Position numbers and translations under genes: made by a program. A DNA stretch of 64,000 nucleotides, from positions 62,001 to 126,000 of the forward strand of contig NZ_JAJSBI010000021.1 of NCBI RefSeq assembly GCF_021261325.1. Reading direction: 5' to 3'. The stretch is from Streptomyces guryensis (GTDB lineage: Bacteria; Actinomycetota; Actinomycetes; Streptomycetales; Streptomycetaceae). The notes under the pieces are model-generated. The model was not told the origin of the DNA. It searched no databases and saw only the letters and a program-made list of their open reading frames with translations. Of the stretch, positions 8,438-16,416 are shown piece by piece (positions within the stretch are counted from its first letter, which is position 1; every line of letters begins with the position of its first letter).

Positions 8438-10087
8438 TCAGCCGCTTTCCGCGGACGGTCGTTGCCGAGTGAGCCGGAACTCGAGCATCGCCGCAAAGCG
8501 TTCGTCGGGATCATTCAGGTTCAGTTGCGCGATTTCCGCCGCCCGGCGAAGGCGGTATCGGAATGTGTTGGGGTGTACATCCATGGCCGCAGCTGCGTTC
8601 AGGGTGTTGCCGAGGTGGTCGAGCCATTGGGCCACGGTTTCCGCCATCGTCGTTCCGTGTTCTCTATCGTGGTGATGCAGTCGGGCGATGGGGCCGTTCA
8701 GCAGTCCGCCCTGGTTGTGCAGTTGGTCACCGATCTCCAGCAAGAGTGCGTCGACTTGGACGTCGGCGAACACCGCGACTCGGCCGGCTGGTGCCTGGCG
8801 CAGGACACGCAGGGTTCTGTCCGCATCGTGCCTCGAGCGAGCGAGGCCGGCCGGATCGGATGACGAGACCTCGCGGCCGATGCCGATCGCCGCTCCTCCA
8901 GGTCTGTCCCGTGTCCGGTCGAGGAAATTGTTCGAAACCCGCTGGGCCATGGCCGTGACGTTTTCTTTTCCTTTCCGGATCGGCGCCGGCACGATCGCGT
9001 AACACACGTCGCCGACCAGTGCGGCGACCGCGCCGGGGACCGCGACCGACAGATGAAATGCGAAGGAGTCGGTGATCCGTTCCAAGGTCTGCCGTCGCGT
9101 TCGGCCGGCGGCCGCCGTGTCGGTCGAGTTCCCATTCGGAAGGGACAGGCCGAGCACCGTCACGGTCCGGTGCGCGAGTCCAAGACGCTCGATCGCGCCC
9201 GACGCCGGAGCGCCACCCGTCAATGCGGTTGCGATGAGGTCCGCGCGGATCTGCCGGTCGATGTCTGTACCGATGCGGTGCCGCAGCAGCTGCAGCGCGA
9301 CAACTTTCGCCGCATCGACGAGTACTTGCTCCTTCTCGTCGCTCAGGGGCCCGGGGACAGCCGCCCAGATCGAACCGAGTACTTGGTCACCTGCGCGTAC
9401 GGCAATCGCCACGCGCGGAAGACCCGGCACTCCTTCGATCTGCGGTGTGTCGATGAAGACCGGTTTCTCACCGGCGTAGAGCCGTTTGAAGACGCCCGCT
9501 CGTTCCTGCGCGAGGCGGGCGTGCTGAGGGACGACCCGTCCGAGAATCGTCTCGATCCGTGTTTGATCAGCCTCGTTCTGGCGATCGGAGAACGCCAGAA
9601 TCTGTGAATTGCGATCTTCGATGGTGATCGGCGCATCGAGTAGCGATCCGATCGCGTTCGCCAGGGCGAACGAGTCTTCCGCGGGCATTCCGGCCAGCAG
9701 TTCCTCACCGCTCCCACTGCTGGAGAGCAGCGAGCGGAGCAGAACGACCAACTGTGCCCACGTTGCTCCGCCCGCGAGGCCGAGCAGGACCACACCGCTG
9801 CGTTCGATGCGAGCACGCAGCTCCGGCTCTAGATCCAGCGGCGCACGTACCACGAGGGCGGGCGCCTGGCGTGTGACCGCACGATCGAGCAAGGCCGGCA
9901 GATCTCGGACGTCGGCGGCGGTACACAGAAGCATGGCCCCTGGGCGAACCGGCGCCTGTTCCCGTGGATCGTCGACGACGACGTCGGTGATCAACGTAGT
10001 TCCGTCGATGCTCCCCGCAAGAACCTCCAGCAGGGTGCCGGCGAGCTTGCTCACAACGTTGTCGAGCCTGGCTCCAGGGCTGGTCAT
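8438..10087 (-). CDS. PucR-family transcriptional regulator
   Basis: 549 residues from ATG 10087, which lies after an AAGGGA box. The N-terminal half carries a PucR-like sensory region (PGAMLLCTAADVRDLPALLDRA), the middle a GAF-like segment, and the C-terminus the PucR helix-turn-helix (LDHLGNTLNAAAAMDVHPNT, then FRYRLRRAAEIAQLNLNDP). PucR proteins regulate purine, amino-acid or ketone degradation genes, often as activators that sense a substrate. It is divergent from the ridA-permease-aldolase genes with a 163-bp gap, so it is probably their regulator. Codon choice is somewhat less GC-extreme than the surroundings, consistent with acquisition from another actinomycete. Confidence 0.9.
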   Translation of the reverse strand: MTSPGARLDNVVSKLAGTLLEVLAGSIDGTTLITDVVVDDPREQAPVRPGAMLLCTAADVRDLPALLDRAVTRQAPALVVRAPLDLEPELRARIERSGVVLLGLAGGATWAQLVVLLRSLLSSSGSGEELLAGMPAEDSFALANAIGSLLDAPITIEDRNSQILAFSDRQNEADQTRIETILGRVVPQHARLAQERAGVFKRLYAGEKPVFIDTPQIEGVPGLPRVAIAVRAGDQVLGSIWAAVPGPLSDEKEQVLVDAAKVVALQLLRHRIGTDIDRQIRADLIATALTGGAPASGAIERLGLAHRTVTVLGLSLPNGNSTDTAAAGRTRRQTLERITDSFAFHLSVAVPGAVAALVGDVCYAIVPAPIRKGKENVTAMAQRVSNNFLDRTRDRPGGAAIGIGREVSSSDPAGLARSRHDADRTLRVLRQAPAGRVAVFADVQVDALLLEIGDQLHNQGGLLNGPIARLHHHDREHGTTMAETVAQWLDHLGNTLNAAAAMDVHPNTFRYRLRRAAEIAQLNLNDPDERFAAMLEFRLTRQRPSAESG

Positions 10088-10250
10088 GATCGTCCCTTCG
10101 CTCGCTGCCTGCTGCCCCAACGGTACGTCGTTGGTGAATCCACACCACACCTCGGTCGAGATTGGTGCAGCCGCACGATGCACGTCGTGGTGACGCGCAG
10201 CACGCTGATGCCCATCGACACCCCCACCCCCGAAAGCAGGCAGCGTCTAC

Positions 10251-10775
10251 ATGTTCGCGACACCATCCACCAACGGTGCATCCGACCACGCGCGGAGCAC
10301 TGCCTCCGCGTCACCCATGTCGCCATGGGCGCACAACCTCGCCGAGCTCGGGTTCGAACAGCCGTCGACGGCCGCGCCGATCGGCGTCTATGTTCCAGCG
10401 GTACGGACCGGTGACCTGGTCTATACCTCTGGCCAGTTGCCGTTGGTGCGGGGATCGATCGAACGACCAGGGAAGGTCGGCCGCGAGGTCTCGGTGACGG
10501 ACGCGTCGAGGGCAGCGGAAATCTGCACCCTGAACGCACTTGCTGCGATCGATGCCCTCATCGGCCTCGACTCGGTCGTACGGGTGGTGAAGGTGACCGG
10601 GTTCGTCGCTTCCGCCGACGACTTTGCCGGCCAGCCCGACGTCGTCAACGGCGCCTCCATGCTGCTCGCGAGCGTTTTCGGCGATGCCGGTACACACGCG
10701 CGCTCGGCTGTCGGCGTCGCCGAACTGCCACTCAACGCCCCCGTCGAAGTCGAACTCATCGTCGAGGTTGCCTGA
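10251..10775 (+). CDS. RidA-family enamine/imine deaminase
   Basis: 174 residues from ATG 10251; the conserved part begins at a second ATG (10317, MSPWAHNLAELG). The RidA core is clear: GDLVYTSGQLPLVRG, then HARSAVGVAELPLNAP and VEVELIVEVA, with the conserved active-site Arg in the ARSAVG segment. RidA proteins hydrolyse reactive 2-aminoacrylate-type enamines and imines released by PLP-dependent dehydratases. Its place beside a D-serine dehydratase/D-threonine aldolase-like enzyme fits that job well. Confidence 0.9.
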   Translation: MFATPSTNGASDHARSTASASPMSPWAHNLAELGFEQPSTAAPIGVYVPAVRTGDLVYTSGQLPLVRGSIERPGKVGREVSVTDASRAAEICTLNALAAIDALIGLDSVVRVVKVTGFVASADDFAGQPDVVNGASMLLASVFGDAGTHARSAVGVAELPLNAPVEVELIVEVA

Positions 10776-10893
10776 CCCCCCACGCCCAGCCGGACCCGAC
10801 CGGGCGACGCCCGGCACGGTCTGCCAGGGCTGTCCCCGCCGACCCAAAACGCCTATATCCGAACACCGATCTCGATTCGAACAAGGACACATC

Positions 10894-12312
10894 ATGACAG
10901 TCGACAGCTCCCCCGAAGGGGCGACCGAGGACGGCCTCGCGCAAGGACTCAACAAACGGCACATCCGCATGATCGCGATCGGCGGTGCCATCGGAGTCGG
11001 GCTCTTCCTCGGATCCGGGAAAGGCATCTCCTACGCCGGTCCGGCCCTGATCGGCGTCTACGCGGTCACCGGCGTGTTCATCTTCATCATCATGCGTGCC
11101 CTCGGCGAGCTGCTGATGTACCGGCCCGTCTCGGGAAGCTTCGCCGAGTACGCCCGCGAGTTCCTGGGCCCTGCATACGGTTTCGTCACCGGCTGGGGTT
11201 ACTGGATCACCTGGACCATCATCGGGATGGCCGAACTCACCGCAGCCGGAGTCTTCGTCAAGTTCTGGTTCCCGTCGATGCCGCAGTACCTCACGGCGCT
11301 GATCGCGCTGAGCGCACTCGTCGGACTGAACCTGGCCAAGGTCGGATTCTTCGGGGAGGCCGAATTCTGGTTCGCATCGATCAAGATCGTCACCATCCTT
11401 GCCCTGATCGGCGGCGGCGTCTTCGCCCTGGTCTTCAACGTCGGCAAAGCGGGCCAGGCAGGCGGGATCGAGAACCTCTGGAAGTACGGAGGCATCGCCC
11501 CGCACGGGCTGCTCGCGGTCCTTCTGGCCTTCCAGATCGTGGTCTTCTCCTACCAGGGCGTGGAACTCATCGGCATGACCGCGGCCGAGACCAAGGACCG
11601 GGAGACCGTGATACCGAAGGCGATCAACTCCGTGCCCTGGCGTATCGGGATCTTCTACGTCGGCACCCTGATCGTGCTGATGTCACTGTTCCCCTGGGAT
11701 CAGTTCAGCGCGGACGAGAGCCCCTTCGTCAAGGGCTTCACGCACATTGGTCTTCCCGCGGCCGCCGGCGTCATGAACTTCGTCGTCCTCGCCTCCGCTC
11801 TGTCGGCGTGCAGTGCCGGGCTGTACAGCAACGGACGCCTGCTCAAAAAGCTCTCCGCGGACGGGCTCGCGCCCAAGGTGTTCGAGAAGACCAGCCGAGG
11901 TCACGTGCCTGCGGCCGCCATCATCGCCTCCGGCACTCTGATGCTCGTCGGCGTCGCGGTCAACGCGATCGTCCCGGAGAAGGCGTTCTCGTACATCTCG
12001 TCGGTCGCCACCCTCGGAGGAATCTGGAGCTGGGGTGTCATCGTCGTATGCCACCTCGTCTACCGGCGGCGCGTCGAACGCGGTCAGGCACCCGCGAGTA
12101 CATTCCGGCTCCCTTACGCCAAGGCCCTGTGCTGGACCACTCTCGCCTTCCTCGCAGCCCTGACGGTTCTCCTTGCGTTCGACGAGGGCCAGCGCATCGC
12201 CTTGTACGCCCTGCCGGTCTGGGCAGCGGTTCTCATCGGCGGCTACCGGCTGTCGTCGCGAAACGCCGCCCGCAAGGAGCACATCCCGGCCCGGACACCG
12301 AGCGCGCTGTGA
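10894..12312 (+). CDS. APC-family amino-acid permease
   Basis: 472 residues from ATG 10894, preceded by AAGGA at 6-bp spacing. The first helix motif GGAIGVGLFLGSGKGIS and the ALGELLMYRPVSGSFAEYA segment are typical of the AnsP/CycA/GabP branch of amino-acid:proton symporters, and about 12 membrane helices can be traced. CycA takes up D-serine, D-alanine and glycine, so a D-amino-acid substrate is plausible given the downstream enzyme, but the substrate cannot be fixed from sequence alone. It is the middle gene of the cargo operon: 118 bp after ridA and 59 bp before the aldolase-like gene. Confidence 0.93.
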   Translation: MTVDSSPEGATEDGLAQGLNKRHIRMIAIGGAIGVGLFLGSGKGISYAGPALIGVYAVTGVFIFIIMRALGELLMYRPVSGSFAEYAREFLGPAYGFVTGWGYWITWTIIGMAELTAAGVFVKFWFPSMPQYLTALIALSALVGLNLAKVGFFGEAEFWFASIKIVTILALIGGGVFALVFNVGKAGQAGGIENLWKYGGIAPHGLLAVLLAFQIVVFSYQGVELIGMTAAETKDRETVIPKAINSVPWRIGIFYVGTLIVLMSLFPWDQFSADESPFVKGFTHIGLPAAAGVMNFVVLASALSACSAGLYSNGRLLKKLSADGLAPKVFEKTSRGHVPAAAIIASGTLMLVGVAVNAIVPEKAFSYISSVATLGGIWSWGVIVVCHLVYRRRVERGQAPASTFRLPYAKALCWTTLAFLAALTVLLAFDEGQRIALYALPVWAAVLIGGYRLSSRNAARKEHIPARTPSAL

Positions 12313-12371
12313 GCCGTGAGTCCGTCCACTGGCGCTGACGCCCTACCGAGCAGCCACCTGAAGGAACAGCC

Positions 12372-13556
12372 GTGATTCCCGCCGCATACCCCCAACTGCG
12401 TCTCGACGCCACCGTCCTTGATCGCAACATCCGCATCATGGCCGACTGGTGCAAGACCCATGACGTCGTGCTTGCTCCCCACGTCAAGACGACGATGTCC
12501 GCTCCCATCATCGAACGACAGATCGCGGCCGGCGCCGTCGGCGTCACCGTCGCCACCGTCGACCAGGCCGCGACCGTCCTCGGCTGGGGACACGACACCG
12601 TCCTCGTCGCGAACCAGATCGTCGACCCGTTCGGACTGGCGCGGCTTCGGGCCTTGCTCGCCGCCGAGCCGGAACGGAGGATCCGGTGCTTCGTCGACTC
12701 CGTGGCCGGGATCGCCGCAGCGAAACAGGTGTTCGGCGCGCACGGCCCCGCTCTTGAAGTGCTGCTGGACATCGGCACTCCGGGTGGCCGCACCGGTATC
12801 CGCGACCCGGAGCAGGCCCGCCGCGCAGCGGAGCTTGTCCGAGCGGCTCCCGGACTCCGGCTCGTGGGAGTCGCCGGGTACGAAGGCGTCGCCCCGAACA
12901 CAAGGACCGACGAAACGCTTGCGGCCGTGGACGAACACTGCCGCCGGGTCCGCGACGTCTACCTCGACGTCGCCGGACTTTTCGAGACCGACCGCCCCGT
13001 GTACTCGATGGGCGGATCGGCCTTTCCCGACCGTGTCGTCGAATTCCTCCCGACGGAGGATGACGTTCCGGGCACAATCCGGTTGCTCAGGTCCGGTTGC
13101 TATGTCACGCACGACCACGGCGTCTACGACCGCGTGAGCGCGATTCCCGGCCTCGCCTCAGCCCTGGCCGTGCGTGCGGTCGTCGTGTCCGCCGCCGAGG
13201 ACGGCACCGCCGTGGTCGGAGCCGGGAAGCGCGACCTTCCCTACGACACCGAGACACCGATCCTTCTGTCCGCCAGCACAGCGGCCGGACAGGACAAGCC
13301 GGATGTCCACGGCCGCGTCCGCGCACTGTACGACCACCACACCGTGCTCTCCGACGCACGGAATCTTGAGGTGACGGATGTTGTCGAGTTCGGGATCTCG
13401 CACCCGTGCTCGGCATTTGACCGATGGCCCGAGTACCTCATCACCAACCACCACGGTGATGTGATCGACGTCTGGCGCACCGACTTCCGCCGATCGTCGA
13501 TCGACACAGTGCTCAGCGAGTCGGCGAGAGGAAGAGGGGCAGCTCATGAGCGGTGA
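12372..13556 (+). CDS. D-threonine aldolase / D-serine dehydratase-like PLP enzyme
   Basis: 394 residues, GTG start after AAGGAA. The N-terminal alanine-racemase-type barrel carries the PLP lysine in APHVKTTMS (K39). The C-terminal domain carries the GISHPCSAFDRW metal motif with H344 and C346, as in the zinc-dependent DSD1 D-serine dehydratases and metal-dependent D-threonine aldolases. A dehydratase reaction would release 2-aminoacrylate, the natural substrate of the neighbouring RidA. This context favours dehydratase or related 3-hydroxy-D-amino-acid chemistry, though sequence alone does not separate the two activities. It ends about 76 bp before the truncated IS1380 copy. Confidence 0.88.
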   Translation: MIPAAYPQLRLDATVLDRNIRIMADWCKTHDVVLAPHVKTTMSAPIIERQIAAGAVGVTVATVDQAATVLGWGHDTVLVANQIVDPFGLARLRALLAAEPERRIRCFVDSVAGIAAAKQVFGAHGPALEVLLDIGTPGGRTGIRDPEQARRAAELVRAAPGLRLVGVAGYEGVAPNTRTDETLAAVDEHCRRVRDVYLDVAGLFETDRPVYSMGGSAFPDRVVEFLPTEDDVPGTIRLLRSGCYVTHDHGVYDRVSAIPGLASALAVRAVVVSAAEDGTAVVGAGKRDLPYDTETPILLSASTAAGQDKPDVHGRVRALYDHHTVLSDARNLEVTDVVEFGISHPCSAFDRWPEYLITNHHGDVIDVWRTDFRRSSIDTVLSESARGRGAAHER

Positions 13557-13632
13557 TCAGCCGCTTGAACCGGATACGGCGCATCAGTTCCCGGGCCGCA
13601 CAGCGCCGCCGTCCTCCTGCGCATCACCGTCC

Positions 13633-14220
13633 CGAGTGGCAGGTGACCAGGGTGGCGTCGAGGTCCAGAACCAGGCCGGGCAGGGTGCGGCCGCCCGCAC
13701 GCGAAGGAGGTATATCCCGGCCGGCGTCGGCGGCCTGCAGCCAGGCGATCTCCCGGGCAGTGGCGCGGGCTGATCGCAGTGCCGCGAGTGCGACCGGGTC
13801 GACGTCGGTCAGGACCCGCCAGGCGGTGAGGATGGAGGCGACCGGCCCGAACACCTCACGCTGGTCGCGTAGGACGGCCAGGTCGGTGATGGCCTCGCCG
13901 CCGTCGGCGAGCATGACAGCGAGATCGACGGCAACCCGGCCCGGAGCGTGCCCGGTGCCGCGTGGCCGTAGCTTGCGCAGGGTACGTCAGGCCGGTCGCG
14001 TCGGCGAGGTCGGCCAGCAGACGGGATCCGGCGTGACTGACGACCCCACGACCGTCGGCCGTGACGACAAGTCGGGGACGTGACGCGGTAGTGCTCACGC
14101 AGAAAGCGCCTTCCTCTGCGAGATGACAGAAGCCGTAGACAAGCCCGATCGTCCCAGGTCAGAAGGCACTTTCGCTTTCCCGCTCATGATCCGGACACGG
14201 CCCCAAGTGAAACGCGCAGG
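13633..14220 (-). pseudogene. Truncated IS1380-family element (right)
   Basis: The minus strand encodes pieces equivalent to about the first 177 residues of the left transposase: VVTADGRGVVSHAGSRLLAD, then after a frameshift MLADGGEAITDLAVLRDQ and LVLDLDATLVTCHSG. Homology ends abruptly near 13633. The two copies also share the non-coding ATCGTCCCAGGTCAG segment upstream of the gene. The outer end at 14220 keeps a terminal repeat (CCTGCGCGTTTC read inward). The transposase is dead, but the end could still be used in trans. Confidence 0.85.
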
Positions 14221-14224
14221 TTAA
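14221..14224. repeat. TTAA target-site duplication, right copy
   Basis: TTAA directly follows the right end of the IS1380-bounded unit and is followed by CGGGCTGTCGGACTTC, which continues the IS1182 reading frame broken at 6552. Confidence 0.8.
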
Positions 14225-14575
14225 CGGGCTGTCGGACTTCGAGACGGTGCAGGAACTGCGGTGCGACCTGCGATGGAAGGCTGCCTGCGGGGACTGGGCG
14301 CCCACGACATGGCCTTCGATCCGTCGCTGCTGGCCTGCTTCCGCCGCCGGATGGCCCGTTCCGCCCGCCCCAACCGCGTGTTCGAGGCCGTGCGCGAGGT
14401 GGTGAAGGACACCGTGCTGGACGATGCGGTCGCCACCCAGGACACCGTCACCCAGATCACCGCCGCCGTCCGCGCGGTGATCCGCGAGGTCCCTGGCGCC
14501 GCAGCGGTGGCTGCCGCGCAGTGCAGCGCGCACGACTACACCGACCCGGGCAAGCCGAAGATCGCCTGGAGCGAC
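14223..14575 (+). pseudogene. IS1182-family transposase, 3' part, decayed
   Basis: Begins NGLSDFETVQELRCDLRWK, the exact continuation of the fragment that ends at 6552. A frameshift follows KAACG; the next frame gives AHDMAFDPSLLACFRRRMAR and RPNRVFEAVREVVK. A stretch of about 15 codons usual in the family is missing before DTVLDDAVATQDTVTQ, and homology stops after AHDYTDPGKPKIAW. The rest of the transposase is absent. The element was therefore decaying independently of the insertion. Confidence 0.8.
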
Positions 14576-14576
14576 G

Positions 14577-14927
14577 CGGTTCGAGTTCGCGGTGCTCGGC
14601 GATCACGATGCCGACGTGGACCAGCTGGCCACCCGGGTACGCGCTGAGGCCGAAGCGGAGATCGGCCGCTGCTACCTGGATCCGACCCCACACGGCGCGG
14701 GGTGGAAACTGGCCGACAGGGAGGCGGCGGGCCGGCTGGTCGCGGATCTTAAGCGCGGCCCGATGCGGGTCGTGGTCGACGGCCGGACGCTGTCGTGGGA
14801 CGAGCTGAGCGAGGCGTTGTCCTCGTCCGAGGGCTGGCGGTTTCACCTGATCATCGACGATCCCCTAACCGATACGCGATCGGATGCGGGCAAGGCCACG
14901 TTCAGCGAGCAACACCGGCCGGGCTGA
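14577..14927 (+). pseudogene. 5'-truncated hypothetical protein
   Basis: The frame RFEFAVLGDHDADVDQLATR and onward (RAEAEAEIGRCYLDP, then GWRFHLIIDDPLTD) looks like the C-terminal region of a small conserved Streptomyces hypothetical protein, with good coding character and about 116 codons to the stop. No start codon precedes it in a sensible place because it is joined directly to the IS1182 remnant. I recognise no function. The IS1182 element probably removed its 5' part. Confidence 0.45.
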
Positions 14928-15133
14928 GCACGCCCGCCTGGGCAGCCGCGGCAGCCGGCACGTCACGCCCAGCCACCGGGGTGCGGCCGCTCAGCTGTCT
15001 CGGCGGCCAGCCACCTCTACCAGGAGGGTGCGGAGCTCGGGCCCGCTGGTGGGGGCCTTCACGCTGTGGATCACAGCCTCGCGCGACTGGCCCGACGGGT
15101 CGGTCGCGGACATCTGTCTACGCCCCGCGTTCC

Positions 15134-15300
15134 TACACTGACGCCGTCATCGTCGGCTCCGCGTTCATCCGCGACCCGGAGCTGTAGAAGAACCCGGACC
15201 AGTTCGCCCCGGATCGGTGGCTACCGGACAGGCAAGCCGCCACAAGCATCGGCCGCGGTACCTGTCTCACCGGCGCCGCGCTAGTGGCGGAACGCGCCGC
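15134..15300 (+). pseudogene. Cytochrome P450 fragment
   Basis: The stretch RDPEL-stop-KNPDQFAPDRWLPDR matches the meander region before the heme-binding loop of P450s (DPELW..P..F.PDRW). The stop is TAG at 15185-15187 where the family has Trp, consistent with TGG to TAG. Only about 50 codons are recognisable and the heme cysteine is not seen, so this is a relic. Confidence 0.55.
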
Positions 15301-15622
15301 CGTGGCTTGGAGGGCGTGAGTGTGGGGCTCTTCGCAAGCTGGCGCTTCATGCCGAGGACATTTCACTGCAGGAGGGCTGCGACGGACGCGGGGAGAAGAT
15401 CCCGCAGATCGGTGATCTGAACGTGGGCGGCATGGGTCGCCGTGAACTGGGCGACGGACATGCTCGGTGTGCCGAAGACGGTGGTGAAGGTCCGCAGTGC
15501 CCCTGGGCTGCGGTCCAGGGCCCAGGCCGCGGTTGCTGGTGGTCAGGAAGCGGCGGGGCTCGGGGCCGATCACGAAGAGCTCTGCCCGGCGGCCCGAGGT
15601 GTCGGCGGCGAGCATCACGAGG

Positions 15623-15793
15623 TGCCGTCCGCGTGGCGGTGTGCTCGTTCCACTCGGCACCGATGTGCGCACTCGCCTCGACCTCGATCAGCTCCTGCAC
15701 CATCCGCTCGGCGATGGCGCGGACGATCTCGATTCCGTCGGACGAACGTAGTGACTCAAGCAGGCGTATCAGGTCAGATTGAGACAGGGCCAT
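15623..15793 (-). pseudogene. IS256-family transposase, N-terminal remnant
   Basis: The minus strand reads MALSQSDLIRLLESLRSSDG, then VQELIEVEASAHIGAEWNEH, the N-terminus of Mutator/IS256-type transposases. After TATRTA (near 15623) the frame departs from the family and no catalytic domain is found. The start codon at 15793 lies inside a perfect inverted repeat. Confidence 0.75.
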
Positions 15794-15849
15794 CGTGCAC
15801 TCCCACCGCTTGAACTGGCGTTTTAGCAGGGAGAGTTGCACGATGGCCC
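15787..15849 (-). repeat. 13-bp perfect inverted repeat over the IS256 remnant start codon
   Basis: GGGCCATCGTGCA (15787-15799) is matched by TGCACGATGGCCC (15837-15849) with 37 bases between. In a transcript entering from upstream, the repeat would fold and bury the transposase ATG, a known way IS elements block translation from outside promoters. Confidence 0.5.
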
Positions 15850-16305
15850 GCCCCTTGGTCAGGGAGCGGCCGCCCACATCAGGTGTGCGCCCCGAGCAGA
15901 CGCCCGCGCACTCCCACTCGTAGATCGCTTACACCACGAGAAGGGGCACCATCCCCTCCTGACCTGCGGAAACGTCGGGCACTAGAGAAACGCCCCGCGA
16001 CGCCCGACAAGGCGAAACCGCAAGCCAGCAGGCATGCCGTCGCTGCAGAGGCTCCGAATTACGCGGAACGCGGGATCAGGAATCGCACGGCGCCCGGCCG
16101 AGGGCGCCGGCCCAAGAGCCCTTCCGCCGAGGCGTACCCGCCACACATCCGCCCACGCGTCCTCGAACACTGGGACGGCTGACCTGCTCGTCGTCCAGGA
16201 ACGGCTCACGCAGTGGCAGGTCAACTCGCATGCGGAATGTGGCACACCGCACCGCCTACGGATGACGCAAGATCCGCGCATGCACAGGACAGATGGCGGT
16301 TCTTG
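15850..16305. other. Non-coding stretch after the mobile region
   Basis: No convincing gene on either strand. Open frames here lack start signals and do not resemble known proteins. It probably contains degraded IS-flanking DNA followed by the promoter region of the MFS gene. Confidence 0.45.
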
Positions 16306-16321
16306 TCCGTTCCGCAACGGA
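16306..16321. promoter_or_regulatory. Inverted repeat upstream of the MFS fusion gene
   Basis: TCCGTT-CCGC-AACGGA is a perfect 6-bp inverted repeat about 95 bases before the GTG start. It may be the operator for the downstream Lrp-type regulator or another factor; nothing proves this. Confidence 0.3.
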
Positions 16322-16416
16322 TCCTTGGTGCCGGGGCACTTCGGGGCGGAGATTGGCACGGCCAGTCCGGGAGCGCGCCGCACCACCCGTGCGGCACGGT
16401 CGCGAAAGGAAGCTCT

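Larger units (their letters stand above)
6553..14220. mobile_element. IS1380-bounded composite unit with amino-acid metabolism cargo
   Basis: The unit is 7,668 bp and lies between duplicated TTAA sites inside an IS1182-like transposase gene. The left outer end reads CCTCGCCGTTTC; the right outer end, read inward, is CCTGCGCGTTTC. These match at 9 of 12 positions as expected for ends of two related IS1380 elements. Inside are a complete IS1380-type element (6553-8278), four intact cargo genes (8438-13556) and a truncated second IS1380 (from about 13633). Both IS copies face the same way. IS1380 elements and the related piggyBac superfamily favour TTAA-like targets. Movement as one unit is inferred from the duplicated target and the restored reading frame. 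Confidence 0.8.

Noticed and set aside
15134..15300. Tryptophan synthase alpha end (DAVIVGSAFIR)
   Set aside because: The following residues DPEL-stop-KNPDQFAPDRWL fit a P450 much better once the stop is read as a lost Trp.
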